Below, piece by piece: positions 22,105-33,050 of a stretch of 64,000 bases of DNA (position 1 is the stretch's first letter; each line of letters begins with the position of its first letter). The notes under the pieces were generated by a model, which saw only the letters and a list, made by a program, of their open reading frames with translations, was not told the origin of the DNA and made no database searches. Source of the stretch: Bactrocera neohumeralis (Eukaryota; Arthropoda; Insecta; Diptera; Tephritidae); contig NC_065920.1 of NCBI RefSeq assembly GCF_024586455.1, positions 77,678,215-77,742,214 of the forward strand, written 5' to 3'. The position numbers and the translations under genes were made by a program.

Positions 22105-22473
22105 AATGATAATGATAATGATAATGATAATGATAATGATAATGATAATGATAATGATAATGATAATGATAATGATAATGATAATGATAATGATAATGAT
22201 AATGATAATGATAATGATAATGATAATGATAATGATAATGATAATGATAATGATAATGATAATGATAATGATAATGATAATGATAATGATAATGATAATG
22301 ATAATGATAATGATAATGATAATGATAATGATAATGATAATGATAATGATAATGATAATGATAATGATAATGATAATGATAATGATAATGATAATGATAA
22401 TGATAATGATAATGATAATGATAATGATAATGATAATGATAATGATAATGATAATGATAATGACAATGATAAT
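22105..22473. repeat. Very long pure AATGAT hexamer array
   Basis: About 61 copies of the unit AATGAT run for 369 bp. The first 359 bp are perfect; a single T-to-C change at 22464 interrupts the last two units. Every unit contains TGATAA, which fits the GATA-factor consensus WGATAR. The repeated codons make the artificial MIMIMI, LSLSLS and YHYHYH frames. The array's real length in the genome is uncertain because assemblers collapse such tracts. Confidence 0.97.
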
Positions 22474-22880
22474 ATAAAATATTTTTTAATGTCATTTTGT
22501 CAGATTTACGCATTTTATAAATATCCTTTTTATTATCAACTTTTTTTTCGATAATAACTGTTTAAAAAAAAATTCGTAAAATTTTTTTTTTCTTTAAATG
22601 TCTGCCAAAATTCCAAATTTCAGCTTTTTCTTCCGTTCGGCTGTTTTAAGTAAAAGTTTGGTGTTTGGTTTTAAGGTTCATTCAAGGCAGTCGAACACCT
22701 CGCACCAGCAGTTCTGTATTAAAGAATGCATCCAAGGCAGATTTTTGAAAAAAATATATTTTTTTTATAAAAAAAATTAGTGAAATAAATAAATAATTAT
22801 TAAATAATGAAATTTGATCGCAGATGTAGATGACCTTTTTAAAAGTTAAGGAGTTTCTTCCTGTACATCTTAGTATATGA
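22474..22880. other. AT-rich DNA with poly-T and poly-A runs, no gene
   Basis: Homopolymer-rich sequence next to the hexamer array. No feature is recognised. Confidence 0.5.
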
Positions 22881-23360
22881 GATCTCATGATATCTCATCT
22901 TTATATTATTCCACATACGATCAGGATCATATTATTATATCACATCATACTCAAATGAACACGTCACGGGTTCACATATGACATCGCATCACATCTTAAT
23001 ATCATATTGTCATCTGATATTTCGTCATGTGATATTATATGAACCCACATTCGTTCAGAAAAATTTGATATCACATCTAAACCTAATCCATAATATCGCA
23101 TAATGCGTTATGTTATGATCTCATGACTATAGTCACGTGATATGTATCATTTCACATACACTCAGAATCATATTACAACAAACATAAATCATCGCGTAAT
23201 GTCATATCAGTTCACATATGACGTCAGATCGCATCTTAATATTCGATATCACACGAAACGTTATATATGATCTCATTTTATATCGTGATATTCTATCACT
23301 TCATTTCACAGCACATCACAAGTTCGCATCGTACTAGACGTCATATCACATCATCTGTCC
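22881..23360. repeat. Two diverged copies of a ~240-bp AT-rich satellite-like unit
   Basis: The words ATATCACATC, TTCACATATG and GATCTCATGA recur throughout. Paired landmarks sit exactly 240 bp apart: TTCACATATGAC at 22971 and 23211, and CATAC-TCAG-ATCATATTA at 22914 and 23154. GATCTCATGA is at 22881 and 23117. Both copies contain ATCTTAATAT at equivalent places. The unit itself seems built from a shorter ATATCACATC-like motif. Confidence 0.7.
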
Positions 23361-23880
23361 CTTTTAAAATTTTTACAGTCTTGACTAAATATTTCTTCTC
23401 TTCAAGACCAAGCAGGTCTCGTTTTATAGCAGTTGCAGCAAAAATTTTATATATCACGTATTTTTGGATAAAGTACATCTATTGCTCGAAATGCCTAAAT
23501 CGAAAAGAATCAGCCGACAAGCCAAGCCAAAGGTATTTAAAGTCAGTAAATTAAACAAAACTAAGAGTATAAAATATGTCTCCAACTTAAAAATACTGAA
23601 ATTGATTAGAGTTATTCAAGTTTAAACCAGATCCTTAAAGCGATGCAAAACTAATTAGTGAAGTGGGCCATAAATGCGAAAATACAAAAACAAGTATAAA
23701 AATATTTTTGTTGCCCGATATATGTACCCAAATGAGTATTAAATATATACATGTACAAATAAAGCTGCTCATCAAAAGCAATACGTCTCGTTTGCTGCGC
23801 CTAAAACGCTGCACGAAATTTACGATTGGAAATCAACAATTGGAATAGCACACACACACACACCTCATATATATAATGAT
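23361..23880. other. AT-rich DNA, no gene seen
   Basis: No motif recognised. It ends with a CACACACACA tract at 23849-23864. Confidence 0.45.
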
Positions 23881-25400
23881 GGTAATAAGAGCAACATAGC
23901 AGCTGAGCGAGAGAGGCAGTCTGCGGCAAAGAGAGCATGCGCGCCCAAAAAGCTGCTATTGCAGAATGTCACATGTGATGAGCAGAAGAGCAAACTCGTT
24001 AGCTGGCACTGGCTGCTGTTAAACCAAAGCTTGAGCAGTTTTTGTGCACAGCGCGTATTTGCTGCTTGACAAATGCTGCATGCTGTATGCTGGTGCAGCT
24101 GCTCGTGATATTTCTGGTTCTGGCCAAAGCTGCTCAGGCCCTGGATGCTGCTGCTGTCAACGCTGCCAATATTATTATTTCTATTGTTGTTGCTTTCGCT
24201 TTTACTGCTGTTGGGGTGCGTTCTGGCTCTAACACAGGCTGCTGCGCTGCTCCTGCTTTCGCCATTGTAATTTTTTTCAATTCGTGCTGGGAAAGTGTGG
24301 GCAATTCATCATATTTTCTTCTTAGAAATTCTACATATGTGCAAGTACTTGGCACTGAGACCAGTGTGCTGAGCCTGGTGCCACAGTTTGTAGCAGCTCG
24401 TGTGCGTAAATTTACTGCGTATGTGTTTGTGGTTGCGTATGTAGGCTTTCGGCGTGTTGAAGGCACTTGGCAGCAGCTACTTCACGCAGTCGCTTGTGCA
24501 CATAATATTTTTATTTTCACTTATTTTTTGCTATGTCAAATACATATAAATGCGAATGCTTCGTTGCTTGTTTGAGGAGCCGCGACTTCATTGTTGTATC
24601 TGCTGTGCGGCAGCGGCGCGTTCGAAAGGAGGTTAATGGGTCTTTGGCATTTGTCGCATTTGAACGCGTTTGCTGCAGTTTCGCCGCTTGCAAAATTTAT
24701 GTGCAATTTTCGTACTCACGCGCTGTCTGCTATTCGCATGCATTTTTTATTTTCATTTTCATTTGTTTGCGCACAAACATTTGACCCATTTTTGCATAAG
24801 CCAAGTTGGCACAACGCAACGCCAAAGCAGCAATCGAATCGCACTTAACAGCAACGCAGCTGCTGTATGTATGAGTGCGGAAAAGTGCGGTGCACACACA
24901 CGCACACATATACATAACTGTATGTGTGTTCAATGCTGCATTTGGCAAAGCAGTAAAGCGTGCGTGCGAGCGCGTGGCGAAAGTAAAAGTTAAGCCAGCT
25001 TATGCCGCCGCTCGCCATTTGCACACACACACGCACACACTGCTCCATGTTGCTGTTTATTTATAGAAGTGTTAGCGTTTATAGCTTACTCACTATCTGC
25101 TGCTGTTGCTTTTGTTGCTGTAGTTATTAAAATTTTTATGCGTTGACCCAAATATCAACAGTGCAGAACGCTTGTGGCTCTGGTCAAGCCAAATAACACA
25201 TACACATGAGTGTCACGGCACACATTCACACTTTGACTGTGCCGTGTCATAAACACGTACACAGACACACGCACACATCTGCCTACAGGACCCAAAGCAT
25301 ATGTGTGTGGTTGCGTTCGTCGCTACGTCTGGTTAATTGCAGCCCGGAGCCTTGGATTGATGGAAGTCATTTACTGGAATATGGCTAGTTAAATTATTTC
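23881..25400. other. GC-richer CTG/CA-rich unique island, candidate regulatory DNA
   Basis: Starts with GAGCGAGAGAGGC (GAGA-type words) near 23908 and is dense in CTGCTG, CGC and CACACACG. It contains open frames of 177 residues plus (24042-24575) and 110 residues minus (24134-24466), overlapping on opposite strands and each with composition dictated by the triplet bias. Neither shows a domain, so I do not call a gene. Confidence 0.4.
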
Positions 25401-25984
25401 CAGTTGTTCTTAAGCTGCAACAGCTCGCCATTCCTGACTTTTAGTACTAATTTATGGATCTGTTGCACACCAAAGCAGCGCGATTTTTGATTTTGCAAGT
25501 TTTTATTTTGCTGGTGAGAAAAATTAAACTCGTGGGCTCTTTGAACTCATATATTTGGGAGATATGTGGCACTATTCATGCACACTTCTATAGGTATTTG
25601 TGCTGCGTATGGGATTCGGTTCAGCCGAAGTTCACAAGTTTTCTTGCTTTATTTTTATTTTTCAAGCGGTTTGTTTAAAAATTGAGTTCTCTCATGGCCA
25701 GCAGTTCCACTTAGTGGTTCATTTAATATTTAGTAATGGTAAAGGGTTTTTCAATAGGGACGTTACAAAAGTAGACCGATAAGGAAAGAAATCGGCCAGT
25801 TGGTCCTTAACTATGCCGCACCAATAAGGTCGCCTGAATGCAATGAAACGCAAACGAGAAAGCTTATGATAATTCATATCTAACACCAGTATAGTAGATC
25901 CTTATGTTTCCAGTTAAGCAGCAATCCACAGGTGACTGCAAGAATTATTTCTGCGAAAACACCCCAGCAAGAGCTGCTTGGAGC
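25401..25984. other. Unique DNA, no gene seen
   Basis: No coding, RNA or repeat signature recognised. Borders a LINE relic. Confidence 0.4.
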
Positions 25985-26262
25985 GGAACCGCCTCCTAGG
26001 AACATAAAAAGGTCATTCCTCAACTAGGTCGACGACATCAGACAACACGCTGACCAGACTTCGGACGCAACTCACTTCCGACAAGCACTGGCTGCCATTC
26101 ACAGCAACTTCAACGACTTGGAATGAAACCACCACTCATTGCAGACGAAGAGCTCGGGTTGCCGCGAGAAACGAGAGTGACCCTTGCGTAGCTTCGTTCT
26201 GGATATTGTAGCCGGTTAAGCTCCTACCTATCCCCAATAGACCCCGACATATCCAATATCGC
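25985..26262 (+). pseudogene. Jockey-type LINE relic, second copy
   Basis: Matches the 9.2-kb relic: SFLN-stop-VDDI, then THFRQALAAIHSN, then EELGLPRETRVTLA-like and Y-L-S...-D-P-D-I. Stops and small indels differ from the first copy. Similarity ends at GACATATCCAAT (about 26256), where transposase sequence of another element begins, so the junction is chimeric. The two copies cover the same domain and were probably separate 3-prime fragments. Confidence 0.78.
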
Positions 26263-26264
26263 AA

Positions 26265-27210
26265 TTATTAAAACTAACTATCGAAATTCGTAGTCAGTGG
26301 CCTCAACTTTAAAAGCGCTACGTGTAATGTATGGTCCTGTCATATCAACAATTGAGCGTGTAGTGGCAAATTTTAATCCACAAGCACTGGCACGGGAACA
26401 CTACAAAATGTTCCCGTGCCAGTGAGACGAAGAAGTGCTCGAAAGTCGAGAATATTGCTGCCGCTAGCGCATCAATTGAGGAACACCCAAATCAGTTTGA
26501 CGCACGTCGTTCTCAAGCATTGGGAATCTCTGTGACGTCGTTGTGGTGAATTGTTGCGAAAATATCTTAGCCTGCATCCATACAAAATCAAATTGACGCA
26601 AGAACTGAAGCCACCAGCCTGACCACCAGAATCGTCGGAATTGGGCTGAGCAACAACTTGAAAATGATGAGGCTCATTTCTGGCTGAGTGGCTTTGAAAG
26701 TAAGCAAAATATGTATTATTTGTGAAGCAGTAATCTACACGTTCTCCATGAGCCACCATTCCGGTTGGTCCGGTTTATGGGAAGGCGGCGTCATTGGGCC
26801 GTACTTCTTCCGTGATGATGAAGACCGGCACATTACTGTGAATGGGAATCGCTATCGCTCAATGATAACCGAATATTTTTGGCCGGAACTGAATGATATG
26901 GACTTGGGCAATATGTAGTTTCGACAGGACGCCAAAGTTATAATCGATTTATTGAATACCAATTTTTATGAACGTGTTATCTCACGAAATGGCCCAGTCA
27001 ATTGGCATTAGACTATTTCCTGTTCTTCTATGAAGTCAAGTCAAGGTCTGTGCCAGCAAGCTTTGCACGAACATCCAACGTGAAATTGCAACAGCATCGG
27101 CCGATTTATGCTTGAAAACCGTCGAGAATTGGTTCAGCGTCTGGACTTCTGCAAGCGTGCCCGTGATGGCGATTAAAAAGAAATCCAGTCCCATACATAA
27201 TGGCATCGAA
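26265..27210 (+). pseudogene. IS630/Tc1-type transposase pseudogene, near full span
   Basis: Blocks in order: an N-terminal HTH-like region around 26290-26370 (VASTLKALRVMYGP, STIERVVANF), VENIAAASASIEEHPNQFDA (about 26450-26510), LHPYKIKLTQELKP (26569-26610), AHFWLSGF (26670-26692), the GPYFFRDDEDRHITVNGNRY and RSMITEYFWPEL block (26795-26890), VISRNGPVNW (26970-27010) and a C-terminal CLKTVENW-like helix (27110-27135). At least four frame changes and several stops separate them. The family is the same as at 18.5-19.9 kb. Terminal repeats were not found. Confidence 0.85.
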
Positions 27211-29095
27211 TGTACTTTCACGGGAGTAAACAATTTCATTGATATCATTTTATTAAAAAAACTAAAACTCACAACAACGCTCTCATTGAAAAACCCCGTT
27301 ATAAGCTAAGTTTCAAAAGGTTGGCAAGCAATAAAAAGATATGAAAAGCACATTATGTATATAGATAAATTTCATTACATATTTATTAAAATATCAATAT
27401 TCGCACGACTTTTTAGTTCAAGACAATAAATTTTCCATTTTTCCGCGATAAATCAGCGCACAAATTTTCTAGCACTTTCTATATAAATTTAGTTTACGCA
27501 TGTCACTGGAATTCAATTTAATTAAATGTGCGATAAATTAGAATTAGATGCGAGTGCAAGTGCATACATACATACATACTCCATTTATAATTATCCACAC
27601 ACTGCACATTGCGGTAATAACACATTGGGTGAGTAATTTGGTCGAAATGAATTTGGACTTAATTTCCAGGCAAACCAAAAGGCCAATGCTTACCTGCAAC
27701 GAGAAGAAATATGGCATAAAATTTAGCAGTAGAACGCAATTAATCTCCACAATTAATTATAAACTTATTATCTTTCATTATATAGACGTACACATAACTC
27801 ATTTGGGCGAATGTGGTCCACAAATTGACGTAATAGAATTCCAATTTACGCCAAAACTTAATTATACAATAACACAATTACCAATTTGACTATTTTTCTG
27901 TTTTTGTTCTACATTTAAATTTATATTTGCATTAGTATCTGTTTGTACTCATTTGACCAACCGGGCGTATGAGCAACATGCAGTCGGACTTGGACAATGT
28001 TTGAAATGCATTCGCATGTTCATTTGTATATGTGTGTATGTGCTTGTGGGTGAGTTAATTGTCCGTATTTACGGCGTACATATGCTGCGAGTGCGGAAAA
28101 CGTCAACGAACCAATGTGGCTGCCACCACAGCCGTCGAAAGGTCGAATACTCTGTGGCCTGCATGCGGACTCACACAGCCACCCACACACGTACACGCAG
28201 ACACAGTTAGAGCAACTAAACTGTGGTGGCAACGTGCCAATGAATTCCGGCTGGCGGCAGTGTGGCTAAAATGCGCATAAACATGCACCACAACAAAAAC
28301 AACATACAAAATTCAAATAAAAAATGTGAAATAAAAATGTACGAAAAAACTCACTGCAGTAAATATACATACCGCATAGCAATGCTGTTTAGCGGTCAGC
28401 TGCTTAATATACAATAAGCTGTGGCCAACAACAACAACAAGCAAAACAAACTTATAATAGCGGCCGCGTGAGCAGTTGTGTGAAAAACCGTTAAATATGC
28501 ATATTTCGTGCGAATTCACGCGCGTCATTAAAATAAAAAATAGTTTTGGCGTAAAAGCGCTCACCCAACTGACGGGGTTAACGCCCGCGGCAGCGTCAGT
28601 CGACATACGCCGGCCTTTCAACATATGCATATTAACTCATGCGTAAATTATTATGCGCCCAAAAGTATGCGAATAAATTTGCAGCTGAGCAATTTCAACA
28701 AAAATGCGCCATTCCGCTTGAAATATGGCTTCACCTGCAAACACGGCCCGAGTCGCTCGGTCTTTTCATATGCAAATGTATGCATATTGCATTATGTTTG
28801 CGCAATGATTTAGGTGCTGAACTGCAAGTAATGCCATAAGGTAACATAGTGTATAACTAATATATATCTCTGTCAGACATTTTATTTTTCTAAATATGCA
28901 AATTAATGCAGAAATGTTGAAAACTCATTTAGAAACAGCCTGAAAGTGGTTTGTATAAGATCTAGTGCAGTTAAATTGGTTTGATGGCATAAATTTTGTG
29001 TGATTACTAAATTTGGAAGGGTGTGATTGCCTAGCAATATGAATGGAAGATTGTGTAGAAGTAGCAGAACCAAAGTCATATAAACTTCCACATGA
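27211..29095. other. Unique DNA with a regulatory-looking island
   Basis: 27.3-27.95 kb is AT-rich. 27.95-28.8 kb is a GC-richer island with CA tracts. The segment 28618-28800 holds clustered TATGCAT and ATGCAAAT words, including an octamer at 28770-28777 that matches POU-factor sites. No coding frame with a domain was found. Confidence 0.4.
28770..28777 (+). promoter_or_regulatory. ATGCAAAT octamer, possible POU-factor site
   Basis: Exact ATGCAAAT, with TATGCATATT eight bases downstream and ATATGCATATTAA at 28620-28633. The cluster within 170 bp is suggestive only; single octamers occur by chance in AT-rich DNA. Confidence 0.3.
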
Positions 29096-29099
29096 TTTT

Positions 29100-29181
29100 C
29101 GTAGCAAATCATTTGTCTGAACTGCTGATCATACAAACTGAGCGATCACAATCAATTTCTTGTATGAAAAACATTTTGATA
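29100..29181 (+). repeat. Family A fragment left of a mariner insertion
   Basis: Contains GCAAATCATTTGTCTGAACT, GCTGATCATACAAACTGAGC and GATCACAATCAATTTCTTGT, the family A order found at 50650-50750. It stops at the TA that begins the mariner end at 29182. Confidence 0.7.
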
Positions 29182-29597
29182 GGGTTGTCGAAAAAGTATT
29201 TTCGTATTTTGTCAATAGATGCCGTTGCAGTCAGTACCTCCAGTTCGAAATTTTTTTTAATTAAAAAAAAATATTAAATTCGGGGAAGTTGAAAGAAAGT
29301 TACAGCTGTTCAAAAATTAGTGAAAATAATGAACAAATTCGCTATATTTTGAAATATTTGTATAAAAAAGGAAGAAAACCACGCAAGCCACCAATAAAAT
29401 TTGTGAAGTTGACGGAGACAATGCTGCATCTGTTCGTGTAGTACAACAATAGTTCATCCACTTCCGTTCTGGAAATTTCGATGTGAAAGTTGCACCTCGC
29501 TCTGGTCGACCTATCGTTGATTATCGGTAAAATTATGGAAAAGATTGACCAGGACCGTCACTTAAGCAACCATGACATCGTCCTTAAAGTCCTTAAA
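29182..29597 (+). mobile_element. 5-prime fragment of the 62.7-kb mariner family
   Basis: Starts after TA with GGGTTGTCGAAAAAGTATTT, matching the terminal repeat at 62746. From about 29278 it follows the 62.8-63.15-kb copy closely: AAATTCGGGGAAGTTGAAA, AAAAGGAAGAA, CACGCAAGCCACCAAT, TTCGATGTG, then a block reading G-K-I-M-E-K-I-D-Q-D-R-H-L-S-N-H-D-I in the HTH/linker. It stops near 29597, so the catalytic domain is missing. A frameshift after PPIKFV is shared with the 62.7-kb copy (PPMKFV), which points to a common defective ancestor. Confidence 0.82.
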
Positions 29598-29720
29598 TGG
29601 AAAACTTTTTTATTTGATAAGTTATTTCCAAGAAATTTAGCTCAGATTATAACCCAAGGAACTGGATTGGATAACTAAAACATATAGCTGCCATATAAAA
29701 TGATATTTCTATATTAATTT
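29598..29720 (+). repeat. Family A fragment right of the mariner
   Basis: Carries TGGAAAACTTTTTTATTTGA, TTAGCTCAGAT and ACATATAGCTGCCATA, the later part of a family A unit. Together with 29100-29181 it shows that the mariner fragment lies within a family A copy. Confidence 0.62.
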
Positions 29721-31795
29721 TCTGCTAACAGTATCAAGGAAGTCACAGACTTTTCGTAATCTCTTAACTATCATACCTCAAAACTGATTTTCAAGTGCTC
29801 GGAAAAGCCATTTAGAATTCCCTCTAAGCACAACTCCATCAAATTCTTTTTTTATTGTCTCGCTGACCAATTTGTCACAACTCTCTTGGCACTTGCAGCG
29901 AATTTTTTTTGACTCCTTGACATTTCTGTGACTTATTTTACAGTTCACAGCATAAACACAACTATTTCTAACAGCTTTCTTGTAATACTCAAGTAAAATG
30001 TGCATAAATTTCCCATAACGTCTGCTCATGTTGCCGCCGACGCCCTGTGTGTCAAAGGACAGCAGGAAACTGTAAAAATATGAAAATTTGCATTTGATAA
30101 CTACAACTTGGCTGCGACGCAAATTCATGCATATCATCTAATATATACTTACATATTATATATAAATGTATACGCATCTACAGAGCAAGGCAAACCGGTT
30201 AAGGCGCTTTGTAATCTTTCCATTTACATGCGCACTTTCGCAGCTAATAAAGTTGTGCAACGGGCGGGTGAAGACCAAAAGCGACGGAGCAATGTCGAAA
30301 ATCTTCAAGGAATATCTAGAAAAATACACGATATTATATAATGCTAAACGCATTCAAATGCAGGCGCCACAAGCGCATCAAACTTTTTACTTTTTCCAAA
30401 GCAGTGCAACTGCAATCTGAGCGCGTGTGAGCTTGAGCGTGTAGCTGGCGGCTTTGGTGGTAAGCGTGCATGACCGCTTGCTAGAACGCATATGCGGGCG
30501 CTACTGCACTTGCAAAGCAGATTTTCGCCGTCGCTTTGACACACACACATACATTCATAATTACATGCATTTGTTAGCGCGCCTGTGTGCTGCAGGACGT
30601 CAGTTAATATTTTATTAAATCCTTGAGGACAACGCTTTGCATTGCTTACGAGCGTTTGAGATGGCGACTATTCTACGTTCCTTCATGCACAGTTGCGTTT
30701 TATCTCATTTTATCCTTGCTTTGTTGTTTTTGCTGTTGCCCAAAATGCGCTACTGCACATGTAATTCGTATGAAATAAAAATGGCATAAAATAAAGTAGC
30801 GCTAAAGCTGCTGGTAATAGGATTAAAAGCAAGCAGATACGCTGAGGCAAAACCAACAAGAGATAAAGCTCAGCGCGCTGTCTCTGCCTGCTGCTGCTTG
30901 CTCATAAGTAGCAAAAGAAAATACATTCTCCGAATAATATGGTCGGTCACACTTCGCTGCACTTGAATGCATTGGTCGGCATAGTGCCAAAAATGCCCAA
31001 GCACCGCCGCCCGCCTTGGTCCAGCTCACTACTTGATGGTCATCTGTGCGCATATGTAGCGTCATATTCGTATTGTGGTCACTCATATCCGCCGCCAGTT
31101 TCCTCATATTTCATGCATTTACATAAGTACCGTTGTCGAGTTGCCGTTGGCGAAATTTATACGCGACCGCCTTTCAAAGGATTAGCGCCGTTGGCGCGCC
31201 GAGAATGCACGCTATTAAGGATATGTTTGTGGCATATTAGAATCAACGTTTTCTTTTTGTGAGACCTTTCGTTGCATATGTGCATAATTTGGGTGGAATT
31301 TAAGACTAAATCAAATATGTACGGGCAAATCTTTTGAGTTTTTTGAATAAACTGAAATTGCGTGGACTTAAAACGCTTTTAGTCTATTATGAGCCTTACA
31401 AAAATAATATTTTTCCAAATTATTATTTAACCTTACTACGACATTACATCGATCCTCACTTCCCTCCAACACCTTACTCTAACCAAAGTCTCAATTATAT
31501 CTCCTCCACAGCCAGAAGAGTATTTTAAATTTATGGTTTATGTTGCAAAAGAAGACTTTCAAGAAGACTAAATGTACGGTTAAGCAGTATGTACATAACA
31601 TTAAGTGATTCCAATACCTGTACCGCAATATTACTCTGGAGCTCGTTGGCCGTGTCCTCAAGATAGTTAAGATATACCTTGCCTCATTACAAGCTACAGA
31701 TTCCAATGGAACCACAGGTTATTGCTAAGTTGATGATCTGCGAAGGATAGGAAACGGCACCTAGATATCCGTACAATGGGTAAGTGCCAGAGCTT
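29721..31795. other. Unique DNA with a GC-richer island, no gene seen
   Basis: 30.2-31.2 kb is GC-richer with overlapping frames on both strands and a CACACACATAC tract at 30540. An AACCGGTT palindrome at 30193-30200 matches the Grainyhead site. The 119-residue frame at 29778-30137 minus has no recognisable domain, though its Cys/Lys content is unusual. No transposon motif was recognised. Confidence 0.4.
30193..30200. promoter_or_regulatory. AACCGGTT, possible Grainyhead site
   Basis: Perfect palindromic AACCGGTT in a unique island. A single 8-mer; function unproven. Confidence 0.3.
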
Positions 31796-31799
31796 TCGT

Positions 31800-31960
31800 T
31801 GTCTTTTCTATCTTTCTTCTTTACTGGCGTAGACACCGCTTAAGCGATTATAACAGAGATAACAACTGCTGCGTCTCACTTCTGGGTATCTAGCCTTATA
31901 AGAGCTTCGCGCTAGTTCTCCTAGATACCAAAAAACTTCACAGACAGTTTTCTGATTGCT
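31800..31960 (-). repeat. Probable 3-prime UTR fragment of a LINE
   Basis: TCTTTCTTCTTTACTGGCGT followed by AGACACCGCTTAAGCGATTA is a very common dispersed tephritid sequence, which I recall as the reverse complement of the 3-prime end of the LINE lineage whose polymerase tail lies nearby at 32735-33050. The assignment rests on memory of similar sequences. Confidence 0.4.
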
Positions 31961-32159
31961 GCACTCGGTTTAGTTCAACAACACATCAAAGATGGGCACC
32001 ATCAAAGAGCTCTGGTGGTTGAAAGAAGAGCGTTTATGATGCACATTCTGATGTTTTGTTTCGTGAATTTTGTTCCCATAAATGTTATATCTAAGATGTA
32101 CCAAGCCCATCAACACTTCGTTGTCAAATTATCGATCAAATAATGGAAATATTCGGATC

Positions 32160-32300
32160 TTACCGTCGAACAAGCACTATTTCGATTACCCAGAAGCTAA
32201 GCATTGTATAAAAAACCGATGGAATTTATTTAAATAGAATTAGATACAAAAAGCAGCTCGATGTACTGGTGCCCCACAAGCTAACGAAAAAAACCCCATG
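32160..32300 (+). pseudogene. Mariner-like transposase linker fragment
   Basis: 32245-32292 encodes YKKQLDVLVPHKLTKK, matching the mariner linker Y-K-K-K-L-D-V-W-V-P-H-E-L-T. Just upstream QKLSIV and, after a stop, a degenerate HTH end can be aligned. Nothing of the catalytic core follows. Confidence 0.6.
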
Positions 32301-32734
32301 ACCCAAGTTTCTGAAGGTTTTTCTTCCTTGAATCCTCTATGTCGAATACTTTTGTGGGTGAAAAATGCATCTCAAGAGAAGGTTGTAAAATTACGCTCAA
32401 AATGGCAACAAGTTATGAAACAAAAACCAAACAAAAGCTGCTTGTAAGAAGACAAAGGTGAACCACTACTTTCAGCTTCAAACTTCCTTTTGAGATCGAG
32501 AGTAAAATGCCTCGGTTCTGACGTCTTAAGAAATTCAGGCAAGCGGATATAAATTAACGTTCCCATGCAGATTTGTGATTTGTTCACGGCACTTTGTCGG
32601 TATATGAGATCTTATTATAGAAGTTTGGTGCTGACCACAGAAAAAACTGTTTATAAAAGTGCAAGTGACATAACTATTTAGGGATCAGCCATATGACTTA
32701 ACCTAAGAGTTATTTTCCTTTTTAGGTACTACAA

Positions 32735-33050
32735 CTGTGGGTCGGTGTGAGTCGGAGATACAAAATTTTTCCAGTTGCGTCTTTCCTTTGCGAGGTTATA
32801 AAGTAGATAAAGGTCGCTATTAATTTTGTGCGCTTACTTCAGTTGTCCATTCATGGGTCTCGAATCGTAAGAGATTTTCGCTGGAGTATCATTTTTCATG
32901 CAGTCGATATAGCCTCCTTGAACCTTTATCCGCTTAACTATATTCATGTCACTACAGAGCTCACACAATTCGTGATTCCATCTTCTTCGATATACATCGC
33001 TCACGCGGAACTTCTGAGATCTTGCGGAGAATAGTTCTTAGGGTGTAAGA
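32735..33050 (-). pseudogene. LINE polymerase C-terminal relic
   Basis: The minus strand encodes DVYRRRWNHELCELCSDMNI and VKRIKVQ (about 32998-32915), matching the LINE block Y-R-x-R-W-N-D-E-L-Y-E-L-Y-x-D-I-D-I-V-x-R-I-K-I-Q. Later LAKERRNW (about 32790) fits the terminal D-R-x-x-W-R motif. The lineage appears to be the same as the relic at 12940-13250. Internal stops make it a pseudogene. Confidence 0.6.

Noticed and set aside
21977..22477. 166-residue MIMIMI frame and the opposite LSLSLS and YHYHYH frames
   Set aside because: All are produced by the pure hexamer microsatellite; there is no other coding evidence.
24042..24575. 177-residue plus-strand frame, hydrophobic and cysteine-containing
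   Set aside because: Composition follows from CTG/TTG triplet bias, it overlaps an opposite-strand frame of 110 residues, and no domain or signal-peptide-plus-domain layout is seen.
26385..26424. 16-bp perfect inverted repeat with an 8-nt loop
   Set aside because: It lies in the linker of the transposase pseudogene, where the family encodes a T-G-T...V-P-V-P-V-R run; the symmetry is explained as decayed coding sequence.
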